DNA of 64,000 nt from Pseudogracilibacillus sp037072025 (GCF_037072025.1 NZ_JAXHDD010000014.1:1-64000), one strand, 5' to 3'. Shown: positions 28,278 through 37,682, numbered from the stretch's first letter. Program-made: numbers and translations. Notes: a model not told the origin generated them from the letters alone.

Positions 28278-29039
28278 TTAAAACGCAGCAGTCCAACCGC
28301 CATCAGCAGTGACAACTGTCCCGTTTATAAAACGTGAATCATCGGATGCTAAGAATAATGCAACCTGTGCGATCTCTTCAGGTTGTCCCACGCTAGGTAT
28401 CACACCTTGTACAACCTTTGTTCGTTCAGCACCAAACTCACTAATACTTTTCATGGAGGAACTAATATTTGTTTCTACAGCTCCTGGAGCGATAGCATTA
28501 CAACGAATACCCTTTTGTGCATACATGAAACCAGTATTTTTAGTTAGACCGATAACAGCATGTTTTGATGCACCATAAGTTGCTCCAGCGTGCGCCCCGT
28601 TTAGACCTCCAGTTGAAGCGGTATTAATGATTACTCCTTTTTCTTTTTCTAAGAAAATCGGGATTGCTTTCCGCATCGCTCGCATCACAGCTTTTGTATT
28701 AACATCAAAAATGACATCCCATTTTTCATCTTGGATTTCCCCAACAGGTTCAAACCCATCCATAATACCGGCATTATTCACTAGGATATCCAATGTTCCA
28801 TATTCATTCACTGCAGTATCAATCATATGATCGATGTCTTCTTGCTTTGCTACATTGACTTGCACTGCTTTTGCAACTGCACCATGATCAAGGATTCCTT
28901 CTACTACCGATTCCGCTCCTTCTAGGTTCAGGTCAGCGACAATTACTTTTGCGCCTTCTTTCGCATACAACTCAGCGATTGCCTTTCCCATTCCTGAAGC
29001 TGCGCCTGTCACGATGGCAACTTGGTCTTGTAATTTCAT
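28278..29039 (-). CDS. SDR-family NAD(P)-dependent oxidoreductase
   Basis: The 253-residue classical short-chain dehydrogenase has the cofactor motif TGAASGMGK, NNAG, a catalytic Ser region INTAST, YGASK (Tyr-x3-Lys) and the C-terminal VTADGGWTAAF. Asp after the second strand (VADLN) suggests NAD rather than NADP. ATG 29039 is preceded by GAGGAGGG. It is a stand-alone gene, so the substrate is unknown; FabG-like or glucose/alcohol dehydrogenases are the nearest types. An imperfect palindrome lies about 60-80 bases upstream. Confidence 0.9.
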   Translation of the reverse strand: MKLQDQVAIVTGAASGMGKAIAELYAKEGAKVIVADLNLEGAESVVEGILDHGAVAKAVQVNVAKQEDIDHMIDTAVNEYGTLDILVNNAGIMDGFEPVGEIQDEKWDVIFDVNTKAVMRAMRKAIPIFLEKEKGVIINTASTGGLNGAHAGATYGASKHAVIGLTKNTGFMYAQKGIRCNAIAPGAVETNISSSMKSISEFGAERTKVVQGVIPSVGQPEEIAQVALFLASDDSRFINGTVVTADGGWTAAF

Positions 29040-29099
29040 TTCAATCAATTCCCTCCTCGTAATTTAGTAAGTTTTCGAAACACATTGTACATTAATATT

Positions 29100-29116
29100 A
29101 TACCAAATTTTAGTAT
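29100..29116. promoter_or_regulatory. Imperfect palindrome upstream of the SDR gene
   Basis: ATAC-C-AAA at the left and TTT-A-GTAT at the right form an imperfect 17-bp palindrome between the SDR start and the rest of the intergenic DNA. It is a candidate operator of the MarR/HxlR kind. The suggestion rests on shape only. Confidence 0.35.
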
Positions 29117-29265
29117 CATTAAAACTGCGCAATGCATCTACCGAACTCTCCCAATTAAATTGAATTCGATTTCGATAAGTTTCTGTACTAAAGGGATAAT
29201 TGTAAATTAAAAACTGGAGTGTAACCCGCTTCGGATCTTATGTAAAAGACTTGGTTATATTCCGG

Positions 29266-29607
29266 TCATTCTAGTACCTTAGCAAGTTCAATTCTAAAGT
29301 GATTCTCCGCATCTTCATACATATAATCGTTTAATATTTTTTCATCTATCATAAATCCATCGGTAAAAAATGTAGCTTTATCAATCTCTTTACCAACGCC
29401 TTCCATTATCTCTTTTAAAAGCTCTTCATTATCTTGAGCATAATAATAATCAAAAGCATGGGCAACTTCATGGAAGTATGTATAGTAGTTTCCTCGTTCA
29501 TCATCGCGTAATTCTTTTATATCTAGATAAATGGCATTTTCCCAATATCTAAATACATCATTACCATCTATTTCTTCTTCATCTCTTATTTCAGGTGTTA
29601 TAATCAC
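29266..29607 (-). pseudogene. HExxH metallopeptidase-like fragment
   Basis: The 113-residue frame has YFHEVAHAFDYYY, a zinc HExxH motif (His46, His50), followed by an acidic helical region and a final DAENHFRIELAKVLE. No ribosome binding site precedes the GTG at 29607, and an in-frame TGA lies nine codons upstream. It therefore looks like the surviving C-terminal piece of a larger protein, such as a peptidase or toxin domain. The family was not recognised beyond the HExxH motif. Confidence 0.5.
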
Positions 29608-29752
29608 AATCTCAAACCGATCGTGATAGAGTCAATTTCACAGCTGCAAAAATATCGTTTTAATCTATAGGTAAATAAAAGTGAACATACAAAATCAAAT
29701 CTAGCAACCTTCTAATTAAACTTTTTTCTTTGAAGAAAGCGAATTTTTTTAT

Positions 29753-29791
29753 TTTACATTTAATTCACCTTCTATTTACTTTAAATCAATA
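29753..29791 (+). promoter_or_regulatory. Candidate Pho box upstream of phnG
   Basis: TTTACA (29753), TTCACC (29764) and TTTACT (29775) recur at an exact 11-bp period, with a weaker TCAATA at 29786. The Bacillus PhoP binding site is TT(A/C/T)ACA-like repeats every 11 bp. A TATTAT at 29801-29806 could be the -10 box. Phosphate-starvation control of the C-P lyase operon is the natural reading. Confidence 0.7.
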
Positions 29792-29827
29792 CTTGTAACG
29801 TATTATAAATTATGAGGAGGCGGATAA

Positions 29828-30253
29828 GTGTTGAAGCGTAGCATAAGGACGGAAATTTTAATTCAATCTAATTCAAGTTTAGCAAATGAGCTGGCAGAGG
29901 AAATTATTACAAACTATCCACATAAAGAAATTAATGCACCACATTATGGGTTAACGATGTTGAAACTTCGAGAATCTGCACAAAACAGTTTATTCCACAT
30001 CGGAGAGGTACTTGTTACTGAATGCAAAGTAGAAATCGCAGGTCATATCGGAGTAGGGATCGTCGTTGGCATGGAAAATGATTTGGCTAAACATCTAGCA
30101 ATAATTGACGCGGCATACGGAGCGAATCTGCCTGAAACGATTCATTGGGCTCAAAAATTACAACATGCTGAACAAAAGATAAAGGAAGAGAAAGCAAAGA
30201 AACAGGCTGAACTCTTACAGACAAAGGTTAATTTTGAAACGATGGAAGAGTAA
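29828..30253 (+). CDS. phnG: PhnG, C-P lyase core subunit
   Basis: The 141-residue protein is the small subunit of the PhnGHIJ core complex that moves methylphosphonate-type compounds onto ribose and then breaks the C-P bond. Recognised by the pattern APHYGLTMLKLRESAQNSLF and the later position just before PhnH. GTG 29828 is preceded by GAGGAGG. First gene of a long operon under the candidate Pho box. Length matches the family. Confidence 0.9.
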   Translation: MLKRSIRTEILIQSNSSLANELAEEIITNYPHKEINAPHYGLTMLKLRESAQNSLFHIGEVLVTECKVEIAGHIGVGIVVGMENDLAKHLAIIDAAYGANLPETIHWAQKLQHAEQKIKEEKAKKQAELLQTKVNFETMEE

Positions 30254-30285
30254 AATAAAATCCTTAAATAAATAGGAGGGACAGT

Positions 30286-30876
30286 ATGGTTACAGATCAA
30301 GTTCATTACACGCAAAATGTGTATCGAGACGTATTAAATGCAATGTCTCGACCTGGCGATATCGTATGTCTTGTGGAGGCGGACAGTTCTTTCGCAAAAA
30401 CATTTAATTGTTTTCGGGCAACCTCTTCTTTATTATTCACTCTTTTAGATCATGATGTTACGTATCACTTAATTTCTGACGACTCAGTAAATATGTCGAC
30501 GATGATCACAGCATATACGTTAGCACGTCATGTACCTGTTGAAGAAGCTGACTTTATTATCGTGCTTATGGATGCGCAAGAATCGGAAGTAGAGCATGCC
30601 CTAAAGACATGTAAAGTTGGTACGTTAAGGGATCCTCATTTATCCGCCACGTGGATTGTTGAAACAGAGCCTTTGCAGTTAGGTAAAGAAATAAAACTTA
30701 CGGGGCCAGGGATTGAAACGGAAACTTTGTTGCAAGTCCAATTAGCCCAGACGTTTTGGGATATTCGAAAAGAACGATTAAGTGAATTTCCTCTCGGTCT
30801 TGACATTATTTTTACGAATCGTCGCAACGAAGTGTTATGCATGCCAAGGACGACAATAGTCGAAAAGGTGGGATGA
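30286..30876 (+). CDS. phnH: PhnH, C-P lyase core subunit
   Basis: The 196-residue product matches PhnH in size and pattern: it starts with YTQNVYRDVLNAMSRPG, a near-universal PhnH signature, and has FRATSSLLFTLLDHDV. It is part of the PhnGHIJ hetero-octamer. ATAGGAGGG precedes ATG 30286. PhnI follows after four bases. Confidence 0.95.
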   Translation: MVTDQVHYTQNVYRDVLNAMSRPGDIVCLVEADSSFAKTFNCFRATSSLLFTLLDHDVTYHLISDDSVNMSTMITAYTLARHVPVEEADFIIVLMDAQESEVEHALKTCKVGTLRDPHLSATWIVETEPLQLGKEIKLTGPGIETETLLQVQLAQTFWDIRKERLSEFPLGLDIIFTNRRNEVLCMPRTTIVEKVG

Positions 30877-30880
30877 TGTT

Positions 30881-31999
30881 ATGGCTTATGTAGCTGTAAA
30901 AGGTGGAACAGAAGCAATTGAAGCTTCTATCAATTTATTAAATTATGAACGGATCAAAGATAAAAGAATCATTGAAGTTGAAACAATCATATCAACAATG
31001 CGTAGTTTAGTTGATCAAGTAATGTCAGAAAGCAGTTTATATTCACCGTTTTTAGCAGCACTGGCAATTAAGCAGGCAGAAGGAAGTATGGAAGAGGCGG
31101 TGTTTCTCTTGCGTGCACATCGCTCCACTTTACCAAGGCTTTATGTAAGTGAATCAGTCGATATGAATGATATGTTTGTGGAACGACGTATATCAGCTAG
31201 TTTTAAAGATATTCCAGGTGGTCAATTACTTGGAGCAACCCCAGATTATAAGCATCGTTTACTCAATTTTGACTTAATCGATGAATCCGCCTTTCACAAT
31301 GAAAAATTAATAAATCAATATAAAAGTGCTTTACCACCTTATGTAAATACGACGGAAGTTTTACGATACCCAAAGGTTGTGGAGTACTTACGAAAAGAAG
31401 GACTATTTCCGACATATGAACCGAATAATGAGGAACCTATTGATGTGACGAAAGAAAATATACGTTTTCCTATTGCAAGAAGTGCTCGTTTACAAATGTT
31501 GACTCGAGGGCAAACAGGTGCAGTTACTTCTTTAGGTTATGCGTCCTTACGAGGGTATGGAGCAGTTCACCCAACTGTTGGAGAAGTACGATTTGGTTCG
31601 ATTCCGATTCACGTAAATGTACAGTCAGAAGCGGAAATTGATCCAGATGATTCATATTATATTGGGGAGATTAAGCTTTCTGAGGTAGAATCTTTCGTCC
31701 CGGTTACAACAAGTGATGAAAATGGAAATGATGCATTACATTTTGAAATCGGATATGGTGTTTGTTTTGGAAGAAATGAAACGAAAGCAATTGCGATGAG
31801 TATTTTAGATCAATGTTTAGAACATCCAGAAATTGATTTCCCGACACATGATGAAGAATTTGTGTTATTGCATATTGATTCTGTTGAATCGACTGGTTTC
31901 ATATCGCATTTAAAATTACCGCATTACGTTACGTTCCAATCTAAATTAGATGCCGTCCGAAATACTAAAAAGGAGCGAGACACGAGTGAAACTAATTAG
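30881..31999 (+). CDS. phnI: PhnI, C-P lyase core subunit
   Basis: The 372-residue subunit, together with PhnG, H and L, displaces adenine from ATP to form ribose 1-phosphonate 5-triphosphate. The N-terminal YVAVKGGTEAIEAS and the central GQTGAVTSLGYASLRGYG are family signatures. The C-terminus overlaps phnJ. A gap of only four bases from phnH indicates coupled translation. Confidence 0.95.
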   Translation: MAYVAVKGGTEAIEASINLLNYERIKDKRIIEVETIISTMRSLVDQVMSESSLYSPFLAALAIKQAEGSMEEAVFLLRAHRSTLPRLYVSESVDMNDMFVERRISASFKDIPGGQLLGATPDYKHRLLNFDLIDESAFHNEKLINQYKSALPPYVNTTEVLRYPKVVEYLRKEGLFPTYEPNNEEPIDVTKENIRFPIARSARLQMLTRGQTGAVTSLGYASLRGYGAVHPTVGEVRFGSIPIHVNVQSEAEIDPDDSYYIGEIKLSEVESFVPVTTSDENGNDALHFEIGYGVCFGRNETKAIAMSILDQCLEHPEIDFPTHDEEFVLLHIDSVESTGFISHLKLPHYVTFQSKLDAVRNTKKERDTSETN

Positions 32000-32852
32000 A
32001 CATTTTGCCTATTTTGACGAAGGTGCAAAAAAAGAAATTAGAAGAGCGACATTAAAAGCAGTAGCAATTCCAGGTTATCAAGTTCCTTTTGCTTCACGTG
32101 AAGTTCCAATTGGACGTGGCTGGGGAACTGGTGGTTTACAACTCACTTTATCATTAATCGGTAAAAATGATGTGCTAAAAGTAATTGATCAAGGATCAGA
32201 TGAATCCGTGAATGCAGTCAGTATAAAAAAACTAGTGCAAGAAACAACAGGTGTATCTTGTACAGACGATACGAGAAAAGCAAGTATTATTCAGTCGCGG
32301 CACCGTATTCCTGAAGTACCGTTAACGAAAGAACAAATTATCGTCTTACAAGTTCCTGAACCCGAACCGTTACGTGACATCGAAAAAAGTGAACATCAGA
32401 CGAAGATATTGCATGCAGAAGAGGATTATAGTGGTGCGTGGTTACAATTGTTCGAACAAATTATGATAATTGGTAGTACGACAACACATGCTAATCACCC
32501 AGTAGTTGTGAATAACCGCTATGTGATGGCACCTAGTCCAATTCCACGTTTTGATAATGAAAAAATGCATCAGTCAGAAGCATTAATTCTGCTAGGGGCT
32601 GGTCGGGAAAAGAAAATTTATGCAGTGCCTCCGTATACGAATGTAACATCACTCGCTTTCGATGATTATACATTTCGGGTAGAGAATTTTGATGGAAAAG
32701 CTTGTCATTTATGTAATGCAACGGATGTTTTCTTAGATGAATTAGTAAATGAAGAAACTGGTGAAACTTATTTTCAATGCAATGATTCAAGCTATTGTTT
32801 GGAACGGTTAAATAAAAAAACATCACGAGAAGAGGTGGAGGTAAATGTTTGA
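31986..32852 (+). CDS. phnJ: PhnJ, radical SAM C-P lyase
   Basis: The catalytic enzyme that cleaves the C-P bond of ribose 1-phosphonate 5-phosphate with S-adenosylmethionine. The unusual cluster motif CX2CX21C is clear (Cys240, Cys243, Cys265), and the further active-site Cys lies five residues on (Cys271). AIPGYQVPFASREVP and GRGWGTGGLQ are typical. GTG 31986 gives the family N-terminus (IRHFAYFDEGAKKEIRRA) with AAGGAG ten bases before it; it overlaps phnI by 14 bases. 288 residues, full length. Confidence 0.95.
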   Translation: MKLIRHFAYFDEGAKKEIRRATLKAVAIPGYQVPFASREVPIGRGWGTGGLQLTLSLIGKNDVLKVIDQGSDESVNAVSIKKLVQETTGVSCTDDTRKASIIQSRHRIPEVPLTKEQIIVLQVPEPEPLRDIEKSEHQTKILHAEEDYSGAWLQLFEQIMIIGSTTTHANHPVVVNNRYVMAPSPIPRFDNEKMHQSEALILLGAGREKKIYAVPPYTNVTSLAFDDYTFRVENFDGKACHLCNATDVFLDELVNEETGETYFQCNDSSYCLERLNKKTSREEVEVNV

Positions 32853-33684
32853 ACAGCCACTTCTTCAAGTGAAAAATGTGACAAAGAAATATGGGGCAGG
32901 CTGCCAAAAATGTGCTGCATTGCATTCGGAGGTAATGATTAAGAATTACTGTCCTGTATGTCGGACTGTATATGCTTGTCGTGACGTTTCCTTCGATTTA
33001 TATAGCGGTGAAATACTCGGTATTGTCGGTGAAAGTGGTAGTGGAAAATCAACATTAATGCAATGTTTATATTTTGATTTGGAAACTTCATCTGGAGAAG
33101 TATATATGGAAAGTTCGGAATGGCAAGGAGAAAATCTATTTTATTTATCTGCGAAGCAAAAACGATCTATTCGCAACAGTAAATTTGGCATGGTGTATCA
33201 AAACCCGATACACGGTTTGAAAATGGAATATTCTGCGATTAGTAATATTGGTGAAAAACTGATTGCTGCGGGAAACAGGAATGTGAAAGAGATGGAAAGC
33301 ATCGGTAATACGTTATTTAGAGAAGTGGAAATTCCATTATTTCGCTCGAAAGAAAAACCACTTCATTTTTCAGGTGGGATGCAGCAACGTGTTCAAATAG
33401 CGAAAGCTTTATCTAATAATCCGCCGATTTTATTTTTAGATGAAATTACGACAGGACTCGATTTATCTGTACAAGCAAATGTACTGGACGTAATTAAAAA
33501 TATTCAAGTCGAGTACGGTGTGAGTATGATCGTTGTATCCCATGACTTAGCGGTGATTCGCATGTTAGCCGATCGCACACTTGTCATGCTAGATGGGCAA
33601 GTAATTGAAAAAGGATTAACAGACCAAATTTTAGAAGATCCTCAACATCATTTCACTCAGCAATTAGTTTACTCATTAATTTAA
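32845..33684 (+). CDS. phnK: PhnK ATPase with an N-terminal cysteine insert
   Basis: PhnK is an ABC-type ATPase that docks on the C-P lyase core. It has Walker A GESGSGKST, the Q-loop VYQNP, the signature FSGGMQQR and Walker B LFLDEITTG. At 279 residues it is longer than the E. coli protein because residues 19-45 carry an insert with CQKC, a His and CPVC (Cys20, Cys23, His27, Cys36, Cys39, Cys45), which looks like a zinc ribbon placed between the first strand and the DVSF strand. Walker B ends in ITTG rather than the usual EPT. ATG 32845 overlaps phnJ by eight bases after GGTGGAGG. Confidence 0.93.
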   Translation: MFEQPLLQVKNVTKKYGAGCQKCAALHSEVMIKNYCPVCRTVYACRDVSFDLYSGEILGIVGESGSGKSTLMQCLYFDLETSSGEVYMESSEWQGENLFYLSAKQKRSIRNSKFGMVYQNPIHGLKMEYSAISNIGEKLIAAGNRNVKEMESIGNTLFREVEIPLFRSKEKPLHFSGGMQQRVQIAKALSNNPPILFLDEITTGLDLSVQANVLDVIKNIQVEYGVSMIVVSHDLAVIRMLADRTLVMLDGQVIEKGLTDQILEDPQHHFTQQLVYSLI

Positions 33685-33721
33685 ATCGATCATTAACCCA
33701 TTCCATAAGGGAGGTTTCATT

Positions 33722-34900
33722 TTGTACATTATTCATAATGGTTTAGTTGTAACTGAGGAAAAAATCGAAGAAGATTTAGCCGTCGTAGTCGAGGGAAGTC
33801 ATATCCATTCTGTTATTTCAACCTCGCAACTTGCAGCGTTTCCAGAAGCGAAACGAATTGATGCGCATGGCGGATATATTACACCAGGGTTTATCGATAT
33901 GCATTCTGATTATATTGAAACAATTGCTTCACCGCGTCCGACAAGTATGATCGATTTTAATATTAGTTTACGTGAAGCGGAGAAAATTCTCGTCAATAAT
34001 GGAATTACGACAATGTTTCATTCTTTATCATTTTTTAAAGAAGATATCTTTACACAAAACATTATGCGGTTGCCGGATAATGTGCAAAAAATGGTTGATC
34101 TCATTCACGGGACGAGCGACGACCTTCATTTAATTCGTCATCGATTACATGCGCGGTTCGAAATCGACAATACGTACGGTGTAAATCAATTAATCGAAAA
34201 CATTGAACAAAATAAAGTGCATTTAGTATCGTTTATGGATCATACGCCTGGGCAAGGGCAATATCGAAATTTACAAAACTACTATCAAGCGCTTCGGGGA
34301 TATCGTGACGTTTCATATGATGAAGTACAAACAATTATTCTCGAAAAACAAGCATGTGAAACAGTCTCTATAGAAGATATTGAAAGAATTACGAAATTAG
34401 CAAGAGAAAAGCAGATTGCAGTTGCTTCTCATGATGATGATAATATTGACAAACTGAATCTTATGCGCTCATTTGGAACAACGATTAGTGAATTCCCAAT
34501 TACGCTTGATGTTGCAAAAGAGGCTAAAAAATTAGGTTTCCATACGATTGTCGGCGCTCCAAATGTTTTATTAGGTAAATCTCATTCCGGTAATTTATCG
34601 GCAGTGGAAGCAATTGAATCTGGCTGTGCAGATATTCTCTGTAGTGATTATTATCCTGTAGCTTTATTACATGCTGTGTTTCACTTACACGAGAAATATG
34701 GATATGATTTGCATGATATGTTTCAAATGGTAACGATCAATCCAGCAAGGGCGGTGCAGATGGACAGTGAAATAGGTTCAATCCAGCGAGGGAAAAAGGC
34801 AGACCTTCTCATTATTGAAAAAATGCAGGATGGTTATCCGATGATTACGACGACAGTGGTGGATGGTGTCATTATAACGGAAACGAATTATCGTATTTAA
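33722..34900 (+). CDS. phnM: PhnM, ribose 1-methylphosphonate 5-triphosphate diphosphatase
   Basis: This amidohydrolase-superfamily enzyme removes pyrophosphate from the triphosphate intermediate before PhnJ acts. ITPGFIDMHSDYIE holds the metal-binding HxD, FMDHTPGQGQY is a strong PhnM signature, SHDDD supplies further ligands, and the end ATVDG-type pattern (VVDGVII) is usual. TTG 33722 follows GGGAGG. 392 residues, the usual family length. Confidence 0.94.
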   Translation: MYIIHNGLVVTEEKIEEDLAVVVEGSHIHSVISTSQLAAFPEAKRIDAHGGYITPGFIDMHSDYIETIASPRPTSMIDFNISLREAEKILVNNGITTMFHSLSFFKEDIFTQNIMRLPDNVQKMVDLIHGTSDDLHLIRHRLHARFEIDNTYGVNQLIENIEQNKVHLVSFMDHTPGQGQYRNLQNYYQALRGYRDVSYDEVQTIILEKQACETVSIEDIERITKLAREKQIAVASHDDDNIDKLNLMRSFGTTISEFPITLDVAKEAKKLGFHTIVGAPNVLLGKSHSGNLSAVEAIESGCADILCSDYYPVALLHAVFHLHEKYGYDLHDMFQMVTINPARAVQMDSEIGSIQRGKKADLLIIEKMQDGYPMITTTVVDGVIITETNYRI

Positions 34901-34920
34901 AAAGTAAAGGGGCTAAAAAA

Positions 34921-35634
34921 GTGGCTATTTTACAAGTGAATCATTTCAGTAAGTCATTTAGGATCCATCATTTGCAAAAAACGATGCAAGCAGTCGAAAG
35001 CATTCACTTTACCTTACAGAAGGGTGAATTTATTGGTATTGTCGGCAAAAGTGGGAGTGGTAAATCGACCATTTTAAAAAGCATTTATCGAACGTACTTA
35101 CCTGAAGAAGGAGAAATTATGTACGATTCGGCTCGTTTTGGGCAAATCGATTTAACAAATGCATCGGAAAGACAAATGATTTATTTACGAAAACACGAAA
35201 TTGGGTATGTTTCACAATTTTTAAATGTAATGCCACGGATTACATCGCGTCAACTTGTGGAAAATTCCTTACTTGAGGTTGGATTTTCAATCAAAGAAGC
35301 AAAAGAACGAGCGGAACAAGCATTAGTCCATTTTGATCTTGATCAAACATTGTGGGATGCATATCCGAATACTTTTTCAGGTGGCGAAAAATTACGACTT
35401 AATATTGCAATTGCAACGGTGAAAAACCCTCGCCTACTTTTACTAGATGAACCGACGGCAAGTTTAGATGCAAATTCCAAAGAAAAAGTACGTCAAATCA
35501 TCGAAAAATTAAAACGACGTGGGACAACATTAGTTGGTATTTTTCATGACCTAGAATTTATGGAAGGTTTATGTGATAGAGTTTTCGAAATGGAATCACG
35601 GCAAACGAAAATATTCATAAAGGATCGTGTATGA
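34921..35634 (+). CDS. phnL: PhnL ATPase
   Basis: The 237-residue ABC-type protein works with PhnGHI in the first step of the pathway. It has Walker A GKSGSGKST, the signature FSGGEKLR and Walker B LLLLDEPTA. GTG 34921 is preceded by AAGGGG. The order phnK-phnM-phnL differs from E. coli, where phnL precedes phnM. The stop at 35634 is two bases before the next start, so the PHP gene is coupled to it. Confidence 0.93.
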   Translation: MAILQVNHFSKSFRIHHLQKTMQAVESIHFTLQKGEFIGIVGKSGSGKSTILKSIYRTYLPEEGEIMYDSARFGQIDLTNASERQMIYLRKHEIGYVSQFLNVMPRITSRQLVENSLLEVGFSIKEAKERAEQALVHFDLDQTLWDAYPNTFSGGEKLRLNIAIATVKNPRLLLLDEPTASLDANSKEKVRQIIEKLKRRGTTLVGIFHDLEFMEGLCDRVFEMESRQTKIFIKDRV

Positions 35635-35635
35635 G

Positions 35636-36481
35636 ATGACAGACTTTTCTAGTGGGACGAACGCGAATACAGTCTCAGCTGATTTACATGTTCATAGTAA
35701 TTATTCGGACGGTTTTCATTCAATGGAAGGAGTAGTTGTGCTCGCCAAAAATAATGGGTTAACTGAAATAAGTTTCACTGATCACGATTGTAAAATAAAC
35801 CATGTCCAAGCTAAATATTTAAGTGAAAAATATGAAATTACAATTATACCGGGAATTGAAATTTCAGCATATGACTTTGAGAGAAATCGAAAAGTACATA
35901 TTTTAGGTTATGGATATGACGAGAAAGCACGAAATATTAGCAGCTTATGTGATGTCGTCTCGAAAAGAAGACATGACTATTCCCTCAGGCAAATAAAACA
36001 AATTCAAGATGCAGGCTACGAATTGAATATGGATGAAGTTTTATCCTATGCAAAATATAGTGAAACCATTTATAAACAACATATTATGCGCGCATTAACT
36101 GATGCCCATTTTGCATCCGAAGCATATCAAACTTTATATCAAACATTATTTAAAGGAAACGGTGTTGCCTCAGGTGATATTTCGTATGTGAGTGCGGTCG
36201 AAGCGGTTGAATCTATCGTTGCAGATGGGGGAATAGCGGTACTTGCTCACCCCGGACAATTAGATTCGTTTGAGATTGTTCCACTCCTTGCACAGCATGG
36301 ATTAAAAGGAATTGAACGGAATCATTTCGACCATACCGTAAAAGATATGAAACGGGTAGATGAGCTTGCTCGAAAATATGACTTAATCATGACTGGTGGC
36401 TCTGACTTTCACGGCTTATATGGCAAACCGATTGGGATCGGCGAAGTGAGAAGTCCCCAATCATTATGCCATATATTGTAA
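35636..36481 (+). CDS. phnPP: PHP-family phosphoribosyl cyclic phosphodiesterase (PhnPP-like)
   Basis: A 281-residue PHP-domain metalloenzyme: DLHVHSNYSDG near the start, FTDHD, PGIEIS, AHPGQ and GGSDFHG supply the metal ligands. In Eggerthella lenta a PHP protein encoded with C-P lyase genes hydrolyses both ester bonds of the 5-phosphoribosyl cyclic phosphate, doing the work of PhnP and ending the pathway. No phnP or phnN is present in this operon, which supports the same role here. ATG 36636 is not used; the start is ATG 35636, two bases after the phnL stop, with a GTG at 35627 as an alternative. Confidence 0.85.
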   Translation: MTDFSSGTNANTVSADLHVHSNYSDGFHSMEGVVVLAKNNGLTEISFTDHDCKINHVQAKYLSEKYEITIIPGIEISAYDFERNRKVHILGYGYDEKARNISSLCDVVSKRRHDYSLRQIKQIQDAGYELNMDEVLSYAKYSETIYKQHIMRALTDAHFASEAYQTLYQTLFKGNGVASGDISYVSAVEAVESIVADGGIAVLAHPGQLDSFEIVPLLAQHGLKGIERNHFDHTVKDMKRVDELARKYDLIMTGGSDFHGLYGKPIGIGEVRSPQSLCHIL

Positions 36482-36584
36482 CGAATCATAATAGATTTTA
36501 AGGGGGGATGCTCATCGAGGAATGCGAGATTGGGAGTGTAAGAGACAACATTTTCTATTAATTAAAAAGGGAGAGTTTACATTC

Positions 36585-37658
36585 ATGAAAAATAAGTCGA
36601 TTTTTCTTCTCGTATTAACTTTATTCGTTATTGCTTTAGCAGCTTGTAGTGCAAGCGGAGCTGAAAGTAGTTCTAGTGAATCAAATGCTAGTGAATCAAA
36701 TGCAAATAGTAATTCTAATGAAGTCATTGATATTGTATGGTATCCGAATGAATCTGGAAATGATATGAAAGCTTCCCGTGATGAAATCGGAGCGATCATT
36801 ACGGAAGTAACAGGGAAAGAAGTGGAACATCATTTAACGACAGATTATGCTATTGCAATTGAAACGTTAATTAATAATAATGCGGATTTAGCTTTTATGG
36901 GAGCTGTTGGGTATGTTGAAGCGAAAAATGGAAATGATGCGATCGAACCTGTTGTAGTTCCATCTGGTGCATCAGGTACATTAGATGATGCTATTTATCA
37001 TAGTTGGCTTGCAGTAGATGTTGATAAACAAGATGATTTTAAAGTGGATGGTGAATTTTCTCTTGATACATTAGTAGATAAACGTATGTCATTCGTGTCA
37101 AATAGCTCGACTTCGGGTTTTGTTGTTCCAACGTCAACCATTATCGATTATTTTGCGGATAGCTCAGATTATGGCGATTTAACTCCAGAAGATTTAATGG
37201 AAGGTGGATCACTTTTCTCACAAGTACTATTCGGTAACTCACACCAAGGTTCTGCTGTGAATTTAATTAACGGGAATGCTGATGTTGCAGCATTTTGTGA
37301 TAATTGTGTTGAAAACTATGTGGAAGCTGCAGATGGAGAAGAAAATACTGTAGGTACGGTTTATCGCGTGAAAGAAGGAGCTGCTGAACCTTTTAATAAT
37401 GTGATCGGGGAAGAGTTTATTTTAATAAGTGTTACTCCTGTATTAAACGCACCAATTGCTGCGAATTTAGAAGTGTTAGGAGAAGAAGACTTCAAGAAAA
37501 TTCAAGATGCACTCGCTTCCGATGCGACAGCTAATAATGAAGAAGTTTTCGTACCAGAAGATTCAGATGCTTCCGGTTTGTTTTATAAAACAGATCAAGA
37601 AAGATTTATTCCTGTAGAAGATGCTTGGTTTAACCCAATTCGTGAATTATCTAATTAA
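36585..37658 (+). CDS. phnD: PhnD, phosphonate-binding lipoprotein
   Basis: The 357-residue protein captures phosphonates outside the membrane for the PhnCDE importer. It has a signal peptide with lipobox ALAAC and a Ser/Asn-rich linker (residues 20-45), then the body with DIVWYPNESG, DLAFMGAVGYVEAK and SSTSGFVVP, all typical of PhnD. ATG 36585 follows AAAGGGAG. Placing the transporter genes after the enzyme genes is opposite to the E. coli order. A hairpin separates it from phnC. Confidence 0.94.
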   Translation: MKNKSIFLLVLTLFVIALAACSASGAESSSSESNASESNANSNSNEVIDIVWYPNESGNDMKASRDEIGAIITEVTGKEVEHHLTTDYAIAIETLINNNADLAFMGAVGYVEAKNGNDAIEPVVVPSGASGTLDDAIYHSWLAVDVDKQDDFKVDGEFSLDTLVDKRMSFVSNSSTSGFVVPTSTIIDYFADSSDYGDLTPEDLMEGGSLFSQVLFGNSHQGSAVNLINGNADVAAFCDNCVENYVEAADGEENTVGTVYRVKEGAAEPFNNVIGEEFILISVTPVLNAPIAANLEVLGEEDFKKIQDALASDATANNEEVFVPEDSDASGLFYKTDQERFIPVEDAWFNPIRELSN

Positions 37659-37682
37659 TAATGAAGAATCCAAGTAAATAAA

